Part shown: piece by piece, positions 1 to 8,169 of the stretch
Layout of the letters: every line of letters begins with the position of its first letter
Position numbering within the stretch: the first letter of the stretch is position 1
Assembly (NCBI GenBank): GCA_910578405.1
Contig: CAJTQO010000042.1
Span: 1-28,430, forward strand
Length of the DNA: 28,430 bases
DNA from: an uncultured Lachnospiraceae bacterium
GTDB lineage: Bacteria > Bacillota > Clostridia > Lachnospirales > Lachnospiraceae
Direction of reading: 5' to 3'
Made by a program: the position numbers and the translations under genes
Notes under the pieces: generated by a model
Database searches by the model: none
Seen by the model: the letters and a program-made list of their open reading frames with translations, nothing else
What the model was told of the DNA's origin: nothing

Positions 1-5
1 GTGGA

Positions 6-147
6 AGTGCGTCTTGGCCAGGACAGATGCGGAACTGGAAAACCGCAGATGTGCGGGCCAAGGCGCCAGGTCAATCAAGGGCTGCTTTGAAAGCCAGTGA
101 TTGGCCTGTAGGAGTGCGTCTTGGCCAGGACAGATGCGGAACTGGAA
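6..147. repeat. 35-bp direct repeat, two copies upstream of the AICAR transformylase gene
   Basis: An identical 35-base stretch occurs at 6-40 and 113-147, 107 bp apart, starting AGTGCGTCTTGGCC and ending GCGGAACTGGAA. The second copy ends just before the ribosome site of the first gene. The stretch 1-160 shows no convincing coding region; a frame open from 3 to about 157 could be the tail of an upstream gene cut by the window edge. The repeat could be a local tandem duplication or a dispersed intergenic element. Confidence 0.8.
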
Positions 148-160
148 TAGGAGAATAAAA

Positions 161-1339
161 ATGAATGAACTGCAGTTAAAATATGGATGTAACCCGAACC
201 AGAAACCTTCCCGGATTTTTATGGAAGACGGGAGCGGGCTTCCGGTTACGGTACTGAATGGGAAACCAGGGTATATTAATTTCCTGGACGCTTTAAATGG
301 GTGGCAGTTGGTAAAGGAGCTGAAGGAGGCGACAGGGCTTCCGGCGGCAGCCTCTTTTAAACATGTATCGCCTGCGGGGGCGGCAGTGGGGCTGCCTTTG
401 AGCGAAACGCTGGCGAAGATTTACTGGGTGGATGATTTGGGAGAGCTTTCCCCGCTTGCCTGCGCTTATGCCAGGGCAAGGGGGGCGGACAGAATGTCCT
501 CGTTTGGAGATTTTATTGCCTTATCGGAGGAGTGTGATGAAGATACGGCGAAGCTGATTAAACGGGAAGTGTCGGATGGGGTAATAGCTCCCGGATATTC
601 ACAGAAAGCATTGGAGCTGTTGAAAGCAAAGAAAAAAGGAAATTACAATATTATCCAGATGGATTCTGCCTATGCGCCTGCGCCGGTGGAACATAAGCAG
701 GTATATGGGGTTACTTTTGAGCAGGGCAGAAATGCGTTGGAGATTAGTGATGAATTATTGTCCCATGTGGTGACAAAAAATAAGGAGATTCCGGACGGGG
801 CGCGGATGGATATGAAAATAGCGTTGATTACGCTGAAATATACCCAGTCCAATTCGGTATGTTATGTGAAGGACGGTCAGGCAATCGGGATTGGCGCCGG
901 ACAGCAGTCCAGGGTACACTGCACCAGGCTGGCCGGGCAGAAAGCGGATAACTGGTATCTGCGTCAGGCTCCGCAGACGCTTGGGTTGGAATTTGTGGAC
1001 TCCCTGGGGCGCGCCGACAGGGATAACGCCATAGACGTCTATATCGGTGAAGAGTATGAAGATGTGCTGCGGGAAGGGGAATGGCAGAAGCGGTTCAAAG
1101 TAAAGCCGCCTGTATTCACCAGAGAGGAGAAGAGGGCATGGTTGGATGGGAACCGGGAAGTGACGCTTGGCTCCGATGCATTTTTCCCTTTTTCCGACAA
1201 TATTGAAAGGGCGTACAAAAGCGGGGTAAAGTATATTGCGCAGCCCGGCGGGTCGGTTAGGGATGAGGATGTGATTGCCTGCTGCGATAAATATGGCATG
1301 GCGATGGCGTTTACCGGGATAAGGCTGTTCCATCATTGA
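161..1339 (+). CDS. Phosphoribosylaminoimidazolecarboxamide formyltransferase (stand-alone AICAR transformylase)
   Basis: Transfers a formyl group from 10-formyl-tetrahydrofolate to AICAR, giving FAICAR in the next-to-last step of IMP synthesis in the cytoplasm. The 392-residue product is only the transformylase half of PurH; the IMP cyclohydrolase half is absent, as in many Clostridia where the two activities are separate genes. Family landmarks visible are KYGCNPNQKPSR at residues 7-18, the Lys-His pair in SFKHVSP (K67, H68) matching the catalytic KH of PurH, the IGIGAGQQSR loop, and the C-terminal AFTGIRLFHH. The ATG at 161 is chosen because AGGAG lies at 149-153 and the protein then begins at the conserved domain; an upstream TTG at 101 would only add an unrelated tail. 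It leads a plus-strand run ending with peptidase T. Function is well supported. Confidence 0.93.
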   Translation: MNELQLKYGCNPNQKPSRIFMEDGSGLPVTVLNGKPGYINFLDALNGWQLVKELKEATGLPAAASFKHVSPAGAAVGLPLSETLAKIYWVDDLGELSPLACAYARARGADRMSSFGDFIALSEECDEDTAKLIKREVSDGVIAPGYSQKALELLKAKKKGNYNIIQMDSAYAPAPVEHKQVYGVTFEQGRNALEISDELLSHVVTKNKEIPDGARMDMKIALITLKYTQSNSVCYVKDGQAIGIGAGQQSRVHCTRLAGQKADNWYLRQAPQTLGLEFVDSLGRADRDNAIDVYIGEEYEDVLREGEWQKRFKVKPPVFTREEKRAWLDGNREVTLGSDAFFPFSDNIERAYKSGVKYIAQPGGSVRDEDVIACCDKYGMAMAFTGIRLFHH

Positions 1340-1427
1340 TTTGGCAGTCTCCTTTGCGAATATAGTATGGCAATATACGCCGGACGGTATCAGGATACTG
1401 TTTGGGAAAGGACAGGGGGTGGCGGTT

Positions 1428-1916
1428 ATGGTAGTGCCGGAGGCGAATAAGAGGATTTCCAAGGTGGACGCTTATTTAAACTGTGCGGAGAACTTTGCCT
1501 ATCGGAGTACCTGCCTGAAACGGAAGTATGGGGCGGTGGTGGTAAAGGACGATGCGGTCATTTCCACCGGATACAACGGTTCGCCGCGGGGGCTTGAGAA
1601 TTGCTGCGATATTGGGGTATGCCCGCGGATGGAAAGAGGGCTGCACCAGGGGGAGGGCTATGGGATGTGCCGGGCTATCCATGCGGAGGCCAATGCGTTG
1701 CTAAACTGTTCCAGGGAACAGACGATGGGCGGCGACTTGTATCTGGCAGGCGTGAACCCGGGGGATTACTCGGTGCATAAGGCCAAACCATGTCCCATCT
1801 GCGCCAGGATGATTATTCAGGCGGGGATTAAAAATGTCATCCTGCGGGTAGGTGAGGGGGCGGATAATTATGTGGTAATTCCGGCTGTGGAGCTTCAGTG
1901 GCATCAGGAGGGGTAG
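1428..1916 (+). CDS. Deoxycytidylate (dCMP) deaminase, ComEB-like
   Basis: Zinc-dependent hydrolytic deaminase converting dCMP to dUMP for dTTP synthesis. The 162-residue product has the cytidine/deoxycytidylate deaminase signature: H85-A-E87 (zinc ligand and proton shuttle) and P121-C122-P-I-C125 (the two Cys zinc ligands). N-terminal Cys residues and the GYNGSPRG substrate loop (48-55) match the ComE operon protein 2/dCMP deaminase family. The ATG at 1428 is preferred because a G-rich ribosome site (AGGGGGTGG) lies about 7 bases upstream and the family normally starts near this point; the frame is open back to a TTG at 1341 but that extension is not recognisable. It follows the AICAR transformylase with an 88-bp gap, suggesting co-transcription as nucleotide metabolism genes. 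Confidence 0.9.
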   Translation: MVVPEANKRISKVDAYLNCAENFAYRSTCLKRKYGAVVVKDDAVISTGYNGSPRGLENCCDIGVCPRMERGLHQGEGYGMCRAIHAEANALLNCSREQTMGGDLYLAGVNPGDYSVHKAKPCPICARMIIQAGIKNVILRVGEGADNYVVIPAVELQWHQEG

Positions 1917-1947
1917 ATTTTTCATTTGGATTTGTGAGGAGGGAGCA

Positions 1948-3408
1948 ATGACCAAAGAACAATATTTAAGAAGTGATAAAAGGGTATTGATGCTGGTGGG
2001 CGCTACGCTGGCATATATGGCGCTTTCGATGTTATATGCGATTGTCCGGCAGGAAGCGGGCACGGGAACCTATATTCAGCTGGCGGTTTTTGTGGCATTG
2101 ATAGCTGTATGTCTGGCAGGTTTTGCTTTTTGTAAAGGGACCAGGCCGTGCGGCAGCATCCTGACAGGTTCCGGGGCATTGGCCTATCTGGTTTTGATGA
2201 GCCTGGGGGCGGAAGAACTGACTTATGTATATGCATTCCCTATACTGATGGCTTCTATTTTATATTTAAACAAACGTTTTGCAGTGGTTGGTTCTTCGGT
2301 GATTCTTATTGCTAATTTGATACGGACTTCGCGGGATATTTCTGCAGGGACGATGGACATTGGGTTTGCCATGATTCGGTGGGTGATGTGTATCCTGATG
2401 TGCCTGGCTGCTTTTGTCGTTATGATGACGGTGCAGCAATACAATGAGGAAAGCGTGGCCAATATCCAGAGGGCGGCTAAGGAGCAGGCGGAGACATCGG
2501 AGAAAATGATGGCGGTGGCGGATGAAATCAGCAGTGATTTTGACAGCGCCAATGAAATGTTGGAGAAGTTAAAGGAATCCATAGAAGCCAATAACTTTGC
2601 CATGCAAAATATTGCGGACAGTACGGAAAGTACGGCGCAGCAGATACAAAAACAGGCGCGGATGTGCGCTTCCATACAGGAAAGCTCCGACATGGCGGAA
2701 CAGGACTCCAACCGGGTGGAAGAGGTGGCCAGGGAAACTTCCAAGAACGTGGCAGAGGGCGCAACCCTTGTGCGTGATTTGAAAACGCAGGCGCAGGGCG
2801 TGGAAGCGGCAGGCCGGGAGACGGTAGAGGCAACGGCCCGGCTCACGGCCCGGGTGAATGAAGTGGAAAATATTGTAGGCGATATTTTAAATATATCTTC
2901 ACAGACAAATCTTTTGGCGCTCAACGCTTCCATTGAGGCGGCAAGGGCAGGGGACGCCGGAAAAGGGTTTGCCGTGGTGGCGGAAGAGATTCGTCAGCTC
3001 TCGGAGCAGACAAAGGAAGCTACAACCCGGATTACAAGGATTATTATGGAATTGACCGGGGACGCCAAAAGCGCGTCCGATAGCCTGGATTATTCGGTGG
3101 AATATATCAACCGCCAGACGGAAATGATAGAAGTGGCGAAAGAAAAATTTGAGGAAATAGACCGTGAGGTGGCAGTGCTGGCGGACAGCATCCGCCATAC
3201 GGATCAGGCCATTGGAGATATTCTGCAGGCAACCGGGGAGATATCCGACAGCATTACCCATTTGTCAGCGTCCAGCCAGGAGGTGGCGGCTTCTTCGGGA
3301 GAGAGCGTGAAAGCGGCGGCGGACGCGGCGGCGCGTATGGAGGAATGCGTTAAGATATTGAAGAATATTAAGCGGTTGGCGGATACGTTGAAAACATATG
3401 GGAAATAG
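1948..3408 (+). CDS. Methyl-accepting chemotaxis protein with polytopic membrane sensor domain
   Basis: Receptor that would couple to CheW/CheA to bias the flagellar motor. The 486-residue product has about six hydrophobic segments in the first 160 residues (for example 13-34, 40-62, 66-100 and 145-165) with no large extracytoplasmic loop, so it senses within or through the membrane rather than by a Cache or 4HB domain. After residue 165 it is a long heptad-rich signalling region. The highly conserved hairpin tip is present (NLLALNASIEAARAG, then GFAVVAEEIRQLSEQT). A canonical HAMP domain was not obvious. GAGGAGGG at about 1936-1943 precedes the ATG. No other chemotaxis gene is in the window, so its partners and ligand are unknown. 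Confidence 0.92.
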   Translation: MTKEQYLRSDKRVLMLVGATLAYMALSMLYAIVRQEAGTGTYIQLAVFVALIAVCLAGFAFCKGTRPCGSILTGSGALAYLVLMSLGAEELTYVYAFPILMASILYLNKRFAVVGSSVILIANLIRTSRDISAGTMDIGFAMIRWVMCILMCLAAFVVMMTVQQYNEESVANIQRAAKEQAETSEKMMAVADEISSDFDSANEMLEKLKESIEANNFAMQNIADSTESTAQQIQKQARMCASIQESSDMAEQDSNRVEEVARETSKNVAEGATLVRDLKTQAQGVEAAGRETVEATARLTARVNEVENIVGDILNISSQTNLLALNASIEAARAGDAGKGFAVVAEEIRQLSEQTKEATTRITRIIMELTGDAKSASDSLDYSVEYINRQTEMIEVAKEKFEEIDREVAVLADSIRHTDQAIGDILQATGEISDSITHLSASSQEVAASSGESVKAAADAAARMEECVKILKNIKRLADTLKTYGK

Positions 3409-3469
3409 AGTATGGAACAGGTTGGGTGAACGCTTAGCGTAAAAAATGGAAAGCGGGGCAGGCGCGGAA

Positions 3470-4696
3470 ATGAAAGTCATAGAAAAGTTTTTGGAATATG
3501 TAAAAATAGACACACAGTCTTCGGAGGAAAGCAATACGGTTCCGTCCACGGAAAGCCAGTATGGGTTAGCAAGGCTGCTGTACCGGCAGCTTGAAGAGAT
3601 GGGGGCGCAGGAGCTGACGCTGGATGAGGCGCATTGCTACCTGTATGCATCGGTTCCGGCTTCCGCCGGGAGGGAAGGGGAGCCGACGCTTGGATTTATT
3701 GCCCATATGGACACTTCCCCGGCAGTGACGGGAAAGAATGTAAAGCCCAGGATTGTGGAACGGTATGATGGCGGGGATATTGTGCTGAACCGGGAAAAAG
3801 AGGTGGTAATGAAAGTGTGTGATTTCCCGGAGTTAGCGTCCTATAAGGGAAAGAGTTTGATTGTGACCGATGGCACAACGCTTCTTGGGGCGGACGATAA
3901 GGCGGGCGTGGCGGAGATTATGGAGATGGCGGAATATTTGCTGACGCACCCGGAGGTGGAACATGGAAAGATACGCATTGGCTTTACGCCGGACGAAGAA
4001 GTGGGGGCTGGCGCAGATTACTTTGATGTAAAGCTGTTCGGCGCAGACTATGCCTATACAGTGGACGGTGACAAGCTGGGGGGATTGGAATATGAGAATT
4101 TCAATGCCGCAGGCGCCAAGGTGAAGGTATATGGGCGCAGCGTTCATCCAGGGGACGCAAAGAATAAGATGGTAAACGCCATACTTCTGGCCCAGGAATT
4201 CCAAGCAATGCTGCCAGTGGCGCAAAACCCTATGTATACCTCCGGATATGAGGGCTTTTACCATTTGGACGGCATAAAAGGGACGGTGGAGTTGACGGAA
4301 ATGGATTATATTATCCGTGATCATGACCGCGCCAAGTTTGAGCAAAAGAAAGAGAACTTTCTGCGTACGGCGGAATATTTGAATGGAAAGTATGGGGAAG
4401 GCGCTTTCGCAGTGGAGATGAAAGATTCCTATTATAACATGAAGGAAGTGATAGAGAAGCATATGCATCTGGTGGAAGATGCAGTGGCGGCTATGAAAGA
4501 ATTGGGAATTGAGCCTATGATTACGCCTATCAGAGGCGGCACTGACGGTGCGCGGCTGTCTTTTATGGGGCTTCCGTGCCCGAACCTCTGCACGGGAGGG
4601 CAGAATTTCCATGGACGGTTTGAATATGCCTGTGTGGAAGATATGGAAATGGTGGTGAAACTGTTAGTGAAGATTGCACAGGGCGCAGGAAGATAG
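3470..4696 (+). CDS. pepT: Peptidase T (tripeptide aminopeptidase)
   Basis: Cytoplasmic dizinc M20-family aminopeptidase releasing the N-terminal residue of tripeptides. Starting at the ATG at 3470 the protein is 408 residues, the usual PepT length, and begins MKVIEKFLEYVKIDTQS like the family. Metal and catalytic residues are visible: H79 and D81 in AHMDTSPA, D142 in GADDKAG, the E176-E177 pair in TPDEEVG, the VDGD motif, and the late His in GGQNFHGR. An in-frame ATG at 3446 would add eight residues but has no ribosome site; the site before 3470 (GCGCGGA) is itself weak. A hairpin terminator follows at 4748-4789. It is the last gene of the plus-strand housekeeping run. Confidence 0.95.
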   Translation: MKVIEKFLEYVKIDTQSSEESNTVPSTESQYGLARLLYRQLEEMGAQELTLDEAHCYLYASVPASAGREGEPTLGFIAHMDTSPAVTGKNVKPRIVERYDGGDIVLNREKEVVMKVCDFPELASYKGKSLIVTDGTTLLGADDKAGVAEIMEMAEYLLTHPEVEHGKIRIGFTPDEEVGAGADYFDVKLFGADYAYTVDGDKLGGLEYENFNAAGAKVKVYGRSVHPGDAKNKMVNAILLAQEFQAMLPVAQNPMYTSGYEGFYHLDGIKGTVELTEMDYIIRDHDRAKFEQKKENFLRTAEYLNGKYGEGAFAVEMKDSYYNMKEVIEKHMHLVEDAVAAMKELGIEPMITPIRGGTDGARLSFMGLPCPNLCTGGQNFHGRFEYACVEDMEMVVKLLVKIAQGAGR

Positions 4697-4747
4697 GCTT
4701 GTTTGCATATTTGCAGAGAAGAAGAGAGTTGGCTTAGAAAACGCATG

Positions 4748-4789
4748 GGAAATGCCGTGGCCGCGATAGAGCGTGGCTATGGCATTTCC
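4748..4789 (+). terminator. Hairpin terminator after peptidase T
   Basis: GGAAATGCC (4748-4756) pairs perfectly with GGCATTTCC (4781-4789), and the stem continues inward with Watson-Crick and G-U pairs (about 16 positions with one mismatch). The downstream stretch is only moderately T-rich (CTTTATTATTGATTTT). It lies between convergent genes and could act from both sides. Confidence 0.7.
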
Positions 4790-4847
4790 TGTGCGCTTTA
4801 TTATTGATTTTAACGCTTTCTCTGTCTCCGTCTGTGCGTTTCATGCA

Positions 4848-5156
4848 TTATTTTTTCCAGCGCTTTAAGGTAGGGAACCATTCCCGCATACGGTTCTTTG
4901 CTTCTTCTTCTGTCATTTCCGGATGAGCGGCAGTCATAGGGGGGACGCATATCTCAATCATTTCTTCCATGCTGCCCTGAAAAGTAAACCCGCCGTTTTC
5001 AAAGCAGTATTTGCAATAATCCTCATTTTTGGAGCCATCTGCATTTGTGCCGTACTGTTCATCCGTATTCCCCATAGGCATACCGCAGCATTGGCAAAAT
5101 TTCTGATTCATTTCCATTCCGTTTGCCACTCCTGCGTTTACTTCCCTTCCATTCAT
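4848..5156 (-). CDS. Putative zinc-ribbon domain protein
   Basis: The 102-residue protein matches the small putative zinc-ribbon family often found beside regulators in Clostridia. The core has FCQCCGMPMG, then DGSKNEDYCKYCFENGGF: two CxxC pairs expected to bind one zinc, followed by a short helical tail rich in Glu and Lys. Its role is not known; small zinc ribbons of this sort may bind nucleic acid or protein, which is inference. The ATG at 5156 is chosen because GGAGG lies 8 bases upstream; a further ATG at 5183 has no such site. It lies 135 bp downstream of the WYL regulator on the same strand and may belong to that transcript. Confidence 0.8.
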   Translation of the reverse strand: MNGREVNAGVANGMEMNQKFCQCCGMPMGNTDEQYGTNADGSKNEDYCKYCFENGGFTFQGSMEEMIEICVPPMTAAHPEMTEEEAKNRMREWFPTLKRWKK

Positions 5157-5291
5157 TTTCTTACCTCCATCTTTTCTATGCATTTCTTATTTTCTGGCTT
5201 CTTTCCAGACAGTTATGGTGCGGCCGCTTTTGCCGGAAAGGTTTTGTATTGCTATGGATTCAATATAACACACATATCCTGCCATCCTTTG

Positions 5292-6188
5292 TCAGCATTT
5301 ATATTTTTCATAAATTTTTCTTGCTTGTTCTGCCAGGATATCCCTTAAATATTTAGGCCGGATGATTTCAATTTGCGTGCCGAAGGAAAGTAAATATCCA
5401 ATAAGCCATGCATCCACAAACATTTGGGCAGTGACAAGGAAGCTGCCGTCCTTTTGCTGTTGTATCTGTGTTTCGTCAAATTCGTCATAGAAACGGTAGG
5501 CGATTTCTTCCGGAAATAAAAGGACGACCTCAGAGGATGGGGACTGCGGATTGGGCGCCTGCTGCGGATAGGGGCGCGGCGCAAAAGTCTGTGACAGGAG
5601 CTGCGCTTTTAAAATGCGGTTTAGTTTGAATATCCGGAAATCCTGTTTTGTCAGGCAAAAGGATTTCAGGTACCATTCTTTGGATTTATAAGCTAACTTT
5701 AGTGGCTGGATGATGCGCTCGCTTTTTTCGCCGTTGGTATTTACATAAATAATTTTCACCTCTTGATGTTGTATAACTGCTGTTTTAAACAATTCAAATT
5801 TAGCATTGTCACTGGTGGATTTGTACCAACGTGAAAAGTCCACTTCAAGCCAGTTTTCCGTATCCGTACGGAAAAGCCCCGATAACTTGGTCAGCATCTC
5901 TTTGCCGGAAGCAAAGCCTGTGGCAGAGACGCTTTGCACCGCTGTCAGCACATCCTGCCGTTCGCTTTCTGAGAGGATGGCCCGGTCCAGGATAAAATCA
6001 TGCAGTAAACAGATTCCGCCATTTCTTCCCGGTTCCGTATAGACCGGAATTCCGGCGCTGCTTAACGCATCTATGTCACGGTAAATGGTTCTTTGGGAAA
6101 CTTCAAATTGGGCCGCCAGTTCAGGGGCAGTGGCGCGCCCTTTGTCTAAAAGATAGTATAAGATTTTAAATAAACGGCTGTCGGACAT
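5292..6188 (-). CDS. YafY/DeoR-type transcriptional regulator with WYL domain
   Basis: DNA-binding regulator of 298 residues. Residues 1-60 form a winged helix-turn-helix (ELAAQFEVSQRTIYRDIDAL). Residues 140-225 form a WYL domain, a predicted ligand or nucleic-acid sensing fold, with the expected LKLAYKSKEWYLKSFC stretch; a C-terminal WCX-like extension follows. GAGAGGTGA precedes the ATG. The gene starts only three bases after the stop of the TetR gene, so the two are almost certainly one transcript driven by the TetR promoter at 6839-6867. Its target is not evident; the zinc-ribbon gene downstream is the nearest candidate. Confidence 0.9.
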   Translation of the reverse strand: MSDSRLFKILYYLLDKGRATAPELAAQFEVSQRTIYRDIDALSSAGIPVYTEPGRNGGICLLHDFILDRAILSESERQDVLTAVQSVSATGFASGKEMLTKLSGLFRTDTENWLEVDFSRWYKSTSDNAKFELFKTAVIQHQEVKIIYVNTNGEKSERIIQPLKLAYKSKEWYLKSFCLTKQDFRIFKLNRILKAQLLSQTFAPRPYPQQAPNPQSPSSEVVLLFPEEIAYRFYDEFDETQIQQQKDGSFLVTAQMFVDAWLIGYLLSFGTQIEIIRPKYLRDILAEQARKIYEKYKC

Positions 6189-6191
6189 TTT

Positions 6192-6806
6192 TCACCTCTC
6201 TGCTGGATTCCTATTTTGTAACTGTTGCTTTTCGTATACGGAAATTTCCCCCTTTTCGAGCTGTTCAATAAAGTTATCTATGATATTCCATAAACTTGCG
6301 TCTGTAGAAAATGTGTCATGAAAAAAACCGGCTCGGTTCAATGAAACAAACCCATGTAAAATACTGTGATAGTAGCGGGAATAAAAAATAATTTTTGCGT
6401 TATCTGTTGTGTACTGTGATAATATCTGAAATAAAACTGATTTAACTATCCGTCCTGTTTTGATTAACTCTTCGGAATTGGTATGGGGAATTTTCATAAT
6501 CATTTGATACATTTCAGGGTTCTGCGTTACATAATTGCAATATGCCACAGACACTGCCCGAAGCGCATCTCCCCGTTTTTTCCCCTCAGCGGCGTCTGAT
6601 ATCATAGCGCCCAACTGATTTAGCGCCAGGTTAGCCAGGAATACATACAGTTCATCAATTCCCTTAATATGCGTGTATAGTGAGGCTGGTTTTACGTTTA
6701 ATTTTGACGCCAGCTTATGTAAAGTCAGGTTTTCATAGCCATTTTCCTCTACCAGTAAAGCCGCTGTCTTCACAACCGTTTCAGTATTAAGACCTTGCCT
6801 TGGCAT
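6192..6806 (-). CDS. TetR/AcrR family transcriptional regulator
   Basis: One-component repressor of 204 residues. An N-terminal helix-turn-helix lies at about residues 10-57 (LTLHKLASKLNVKPASLYTH, then IKGIDEL). The all-helical C-terminal half resembles the WHG/TetR_C_13-like ligand-binding domains. GGAGA lies six bases upstream of the ATG at 6806. The upstream region carries two palindromes of the form TCCTAA-N5-TTAGGA placed inside the promoter, so it very likely represses its own synthesis and that of the WYL gene, with induction by an unknown small molecule. No efflux pump or enzyme gene is directly attached, which is unusual for the family. Confidence 0.9.
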   Translation of the reverse strand: MPRQGLNTETVVKTAALLVEENGYENLTLHKLASKLNVKPASLYTHIKGIDELYVFLANLALNQLGAMISDAAEGKKRGDALRAVSVAYCNYVTQNPEMYQMIMKIPHTNSEELIKTGRIVKSVLFQILSQYTTDNAKIIFYSRYYHSILHGFVSLNRAGFFHDTFSTDASLWNIIDNFIEQLEKGEISVYEKQQLQNRNPAER

Positions 6807-6819
6807 AGCGATTCTCCAT

Positions 6820-6836
6820 TCCTAATATCGTTAGGA
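6820..6836. promoter_or_regulatory. TetR operator O1 (over the transcription start)
   Basis: TCCTAATATCGTTAGGA is a perfect TCCTAA-N5-TTAGGA palindrome; the arms extend one base further on each side (6818-6838 counted with ATTCCTAA/TTAGGAAT). It begins just downstream of the -10 box of the tetR promoter, covering the expected transcription start. Its centre is 25 bp from that of O2. Confidence 0.8.
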
Positions 6837-6838
6837 AT

Positions 6839-6867
6839 ATTGTATCCTAATACTATTAGGAAATCAA
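6839..6867 (-). promoter_or_regulatory. tetR promoter
   Basis: On the minus strand TTGATT (6867-6862) and TACAAT (6844-6839) form a sigma-A type promoter with a spacer of exactly 17 bp. The whole spacer is the second operator palindrome. The start would be near 6832, about 25 bases before the TetR ATG. Confidence 0.8.
6845..6861. promoter_or_regulatory. TetR operator O2 (fills the -35/-10 spacer)
   Basis: TCCTAATACTATTAGGA is a second 17-bp TCCTAA-N5-TTAGGA palindrome, identical in design to O1. It occupies exactly the spacer between the -35 and -10 boxes, so a bound repressor would block RNA polymerase directly. Confidence 0.8.
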
Positions 6868-6956
6868 CCGTTATTAAGAAAAAGCGTCGTAGATATTTTG
6901 GCATTAAGATAAGCGTATATTTGTAAGCCATTGATGGAAACGCTAAAGCAAACGCT

Positions 6957-7116
6957 AGAGCGTGTTTGGACGTTGCTTTCTGGCAGATGTTCGTCACAAT
7001 TTGTGGTAGGTTTGTGCCAAAGGAAGGGCGCATAGTAGGCTATATTGCCTGAATTTGGCGCAAATATCACACGAAGTGGGGCGTGCATTGTCAGGAATGA
7101 ATGTTAAACACGCTCT
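6957..7116. mobile_element. MITE-like repeat with perfect 11-bp inverted ends (copy 1)
   Basis: A 160-bp non-coding block begins AGAGCGTGTTT (6957-6967) and ends with its exact inverse AAACACGCTCT (7106-7116). The interior shares long stretches with a second copy starting at 11309 (GCTTTCTGGCAGATGT, ACAATTTGTGG, CCAAAGGAAGG, TGAATTTGGCGCAAATATCA). No transposase is encoded, so it would move in trans or be a structured intergenic repeat. It fills much of the 6868-7263 gap; the rest of the gap holds a CCTCTCT/AGAGAGG inverted repeat (7152-7181) and a TATAAT at 7202-7207 without a clear -35. Confidence 0.75.
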
Positions 7117-7263
7117 GGACATTATCTGCGAATGTCTGTGATGGATAGCCGCCTCTCTTTTTTTGCGCAAGAATAGAGAGGAAAAATTTAAGGACAAGAT
7201 TTATAATGATATAGACAAATTTATGTCTACAAAGCACAATATGTGCGAATAAGGAGGTATCAC

Positions 7264-8115
7264 ATGGAATGGGTTGAACGATTAAACCAAAGCATAAATT
7301 ATATTGAGGAACACTTGACAGATGAAATTGACTATGAACAGCTTGGACGGATTGCCTGTTGCTCCGCTTATCACTATCAGAGGATGTTCACTTACATGGC
7401 GGGCGTCACTTTGGCAGAGTACATCCGGAAAAGAAAAATGTCTTTGGCGGCGGTGGACTTGCAGAGTGGAAATAAGCGGATTATTGAAATTGCGGAGAAG
7501 TACGGCTACCGTTCCCCAACCGCATTTAATAGAGCGTTTCAGTCTTTTCATGGAATAGCCCCTTCGTCTGTGAAAGATGAGGGCGTATCTGTGAAAACTT
7601 TTTCCCCCGTTGTGTTTAGAATTGCTGTGAAAGGAGCGGCGGAAATGAATTATAGAATGGAAACAAAGGAAGCATTCCGCATTATTGGCGTATCGGCGCC
7701 GCTTGATAAGGAAATCGAAAATAACTTTATGGTTGTGCCTAAGATGTGGCAGGAAGCGTCTGCAAATGGGACAATACAGAAATTGGCAGGAATGATGGAT
7801 ACGCAGCCAATGGGGCTTTTAGGCGTAAGCGTCTGCAACGATGAGGAACAATGGAAATATTTTATTGCCGTTTCCAGTGCAAAAACAAAGGATACGTTTG
7901 AAGAATATACCGTTCCTGCGTCCACTTGGGCAATCTTTTCCGGAACGGGCACAAACCAGTCCATACAGGAATTGGAGCGGCGGATTGTAACGGAGTGGCT
8001 TCCGGCTTCTGGATATGAATATGCCAACGCCCCCGATATCGAGGTTTACTTAAACCCAGACCCACAGAACGCGCAATATGAGGTATGGATACCCGTTGCA
8101 AAGAAAAAGGGATAA
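7264..8115 (+). CDS. AraC family regulator with GyrI-like effector-binding domain
   Basis: Transcription factor of 283 residues. Residues 1-100 are the two-part AraC DNA-binding domain (LGRIACCSAYHYQRMF, then IIEIAEKYGYRSPTAFNRAF). Residues 128-283 match the GyrI-like/bacterial transcription activator effector-binding fold (YRMETKEAFRIIGVSAPL, and a VYLNPDPQNAQYEVWIPV end). This layout is that of Rob and related drug or stress responsive regulators. AAGGAGGT at 7251-7258 fixes the ATG at 7264 over an upstream GTG at 7243. The following small gene is close (10 bp to an ATG) and may be co-transcribed. Confidence 0.9.
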   Translation: MEWVERLNQSINYIEEHLTDEIDYEQLGRIACCSAYHYQRMFTYMAGVTLAEYIRKRKMSLAAVDLQSGNKRIIEIAEKYGYRSPTAFNRAFQSFHGIAPSSVKDEGVSVKTFSPVVFRIAVKGAAEMNYRMETKEAFRIIGVSAPLDKEIENNFMVVPKMWQEASANGTIQKLAGMMDTQPMGLLGVSVCNDEEQWKYFIAVSSAKTKDTFEEYTVPASTWAIFSGTGTNQSIQELERRIVTEWLPASGYEYANAPDIEVYLNPDPQNAQYEVWIPVAKKKG

Positions 8116-8169
8116 CGGAGGGGTTATGGCTATGTTGTATCTTATGCGTTCAACAGCAGTAAAAGGACT

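Noticed and set aside
755..1462. 235-codon minus-strand frame opposite the AICAR transformylase
   Set aside because: Shadow of a conserved gene; it crosses two plus-strand genes and resembles nothing.
3833..4612. 259-codon minus-strand frame opposite peptidase T
   Set aside because: Peptidase T is unmistakable on the plus strand; the antisense frame has biased composition and no start signal.
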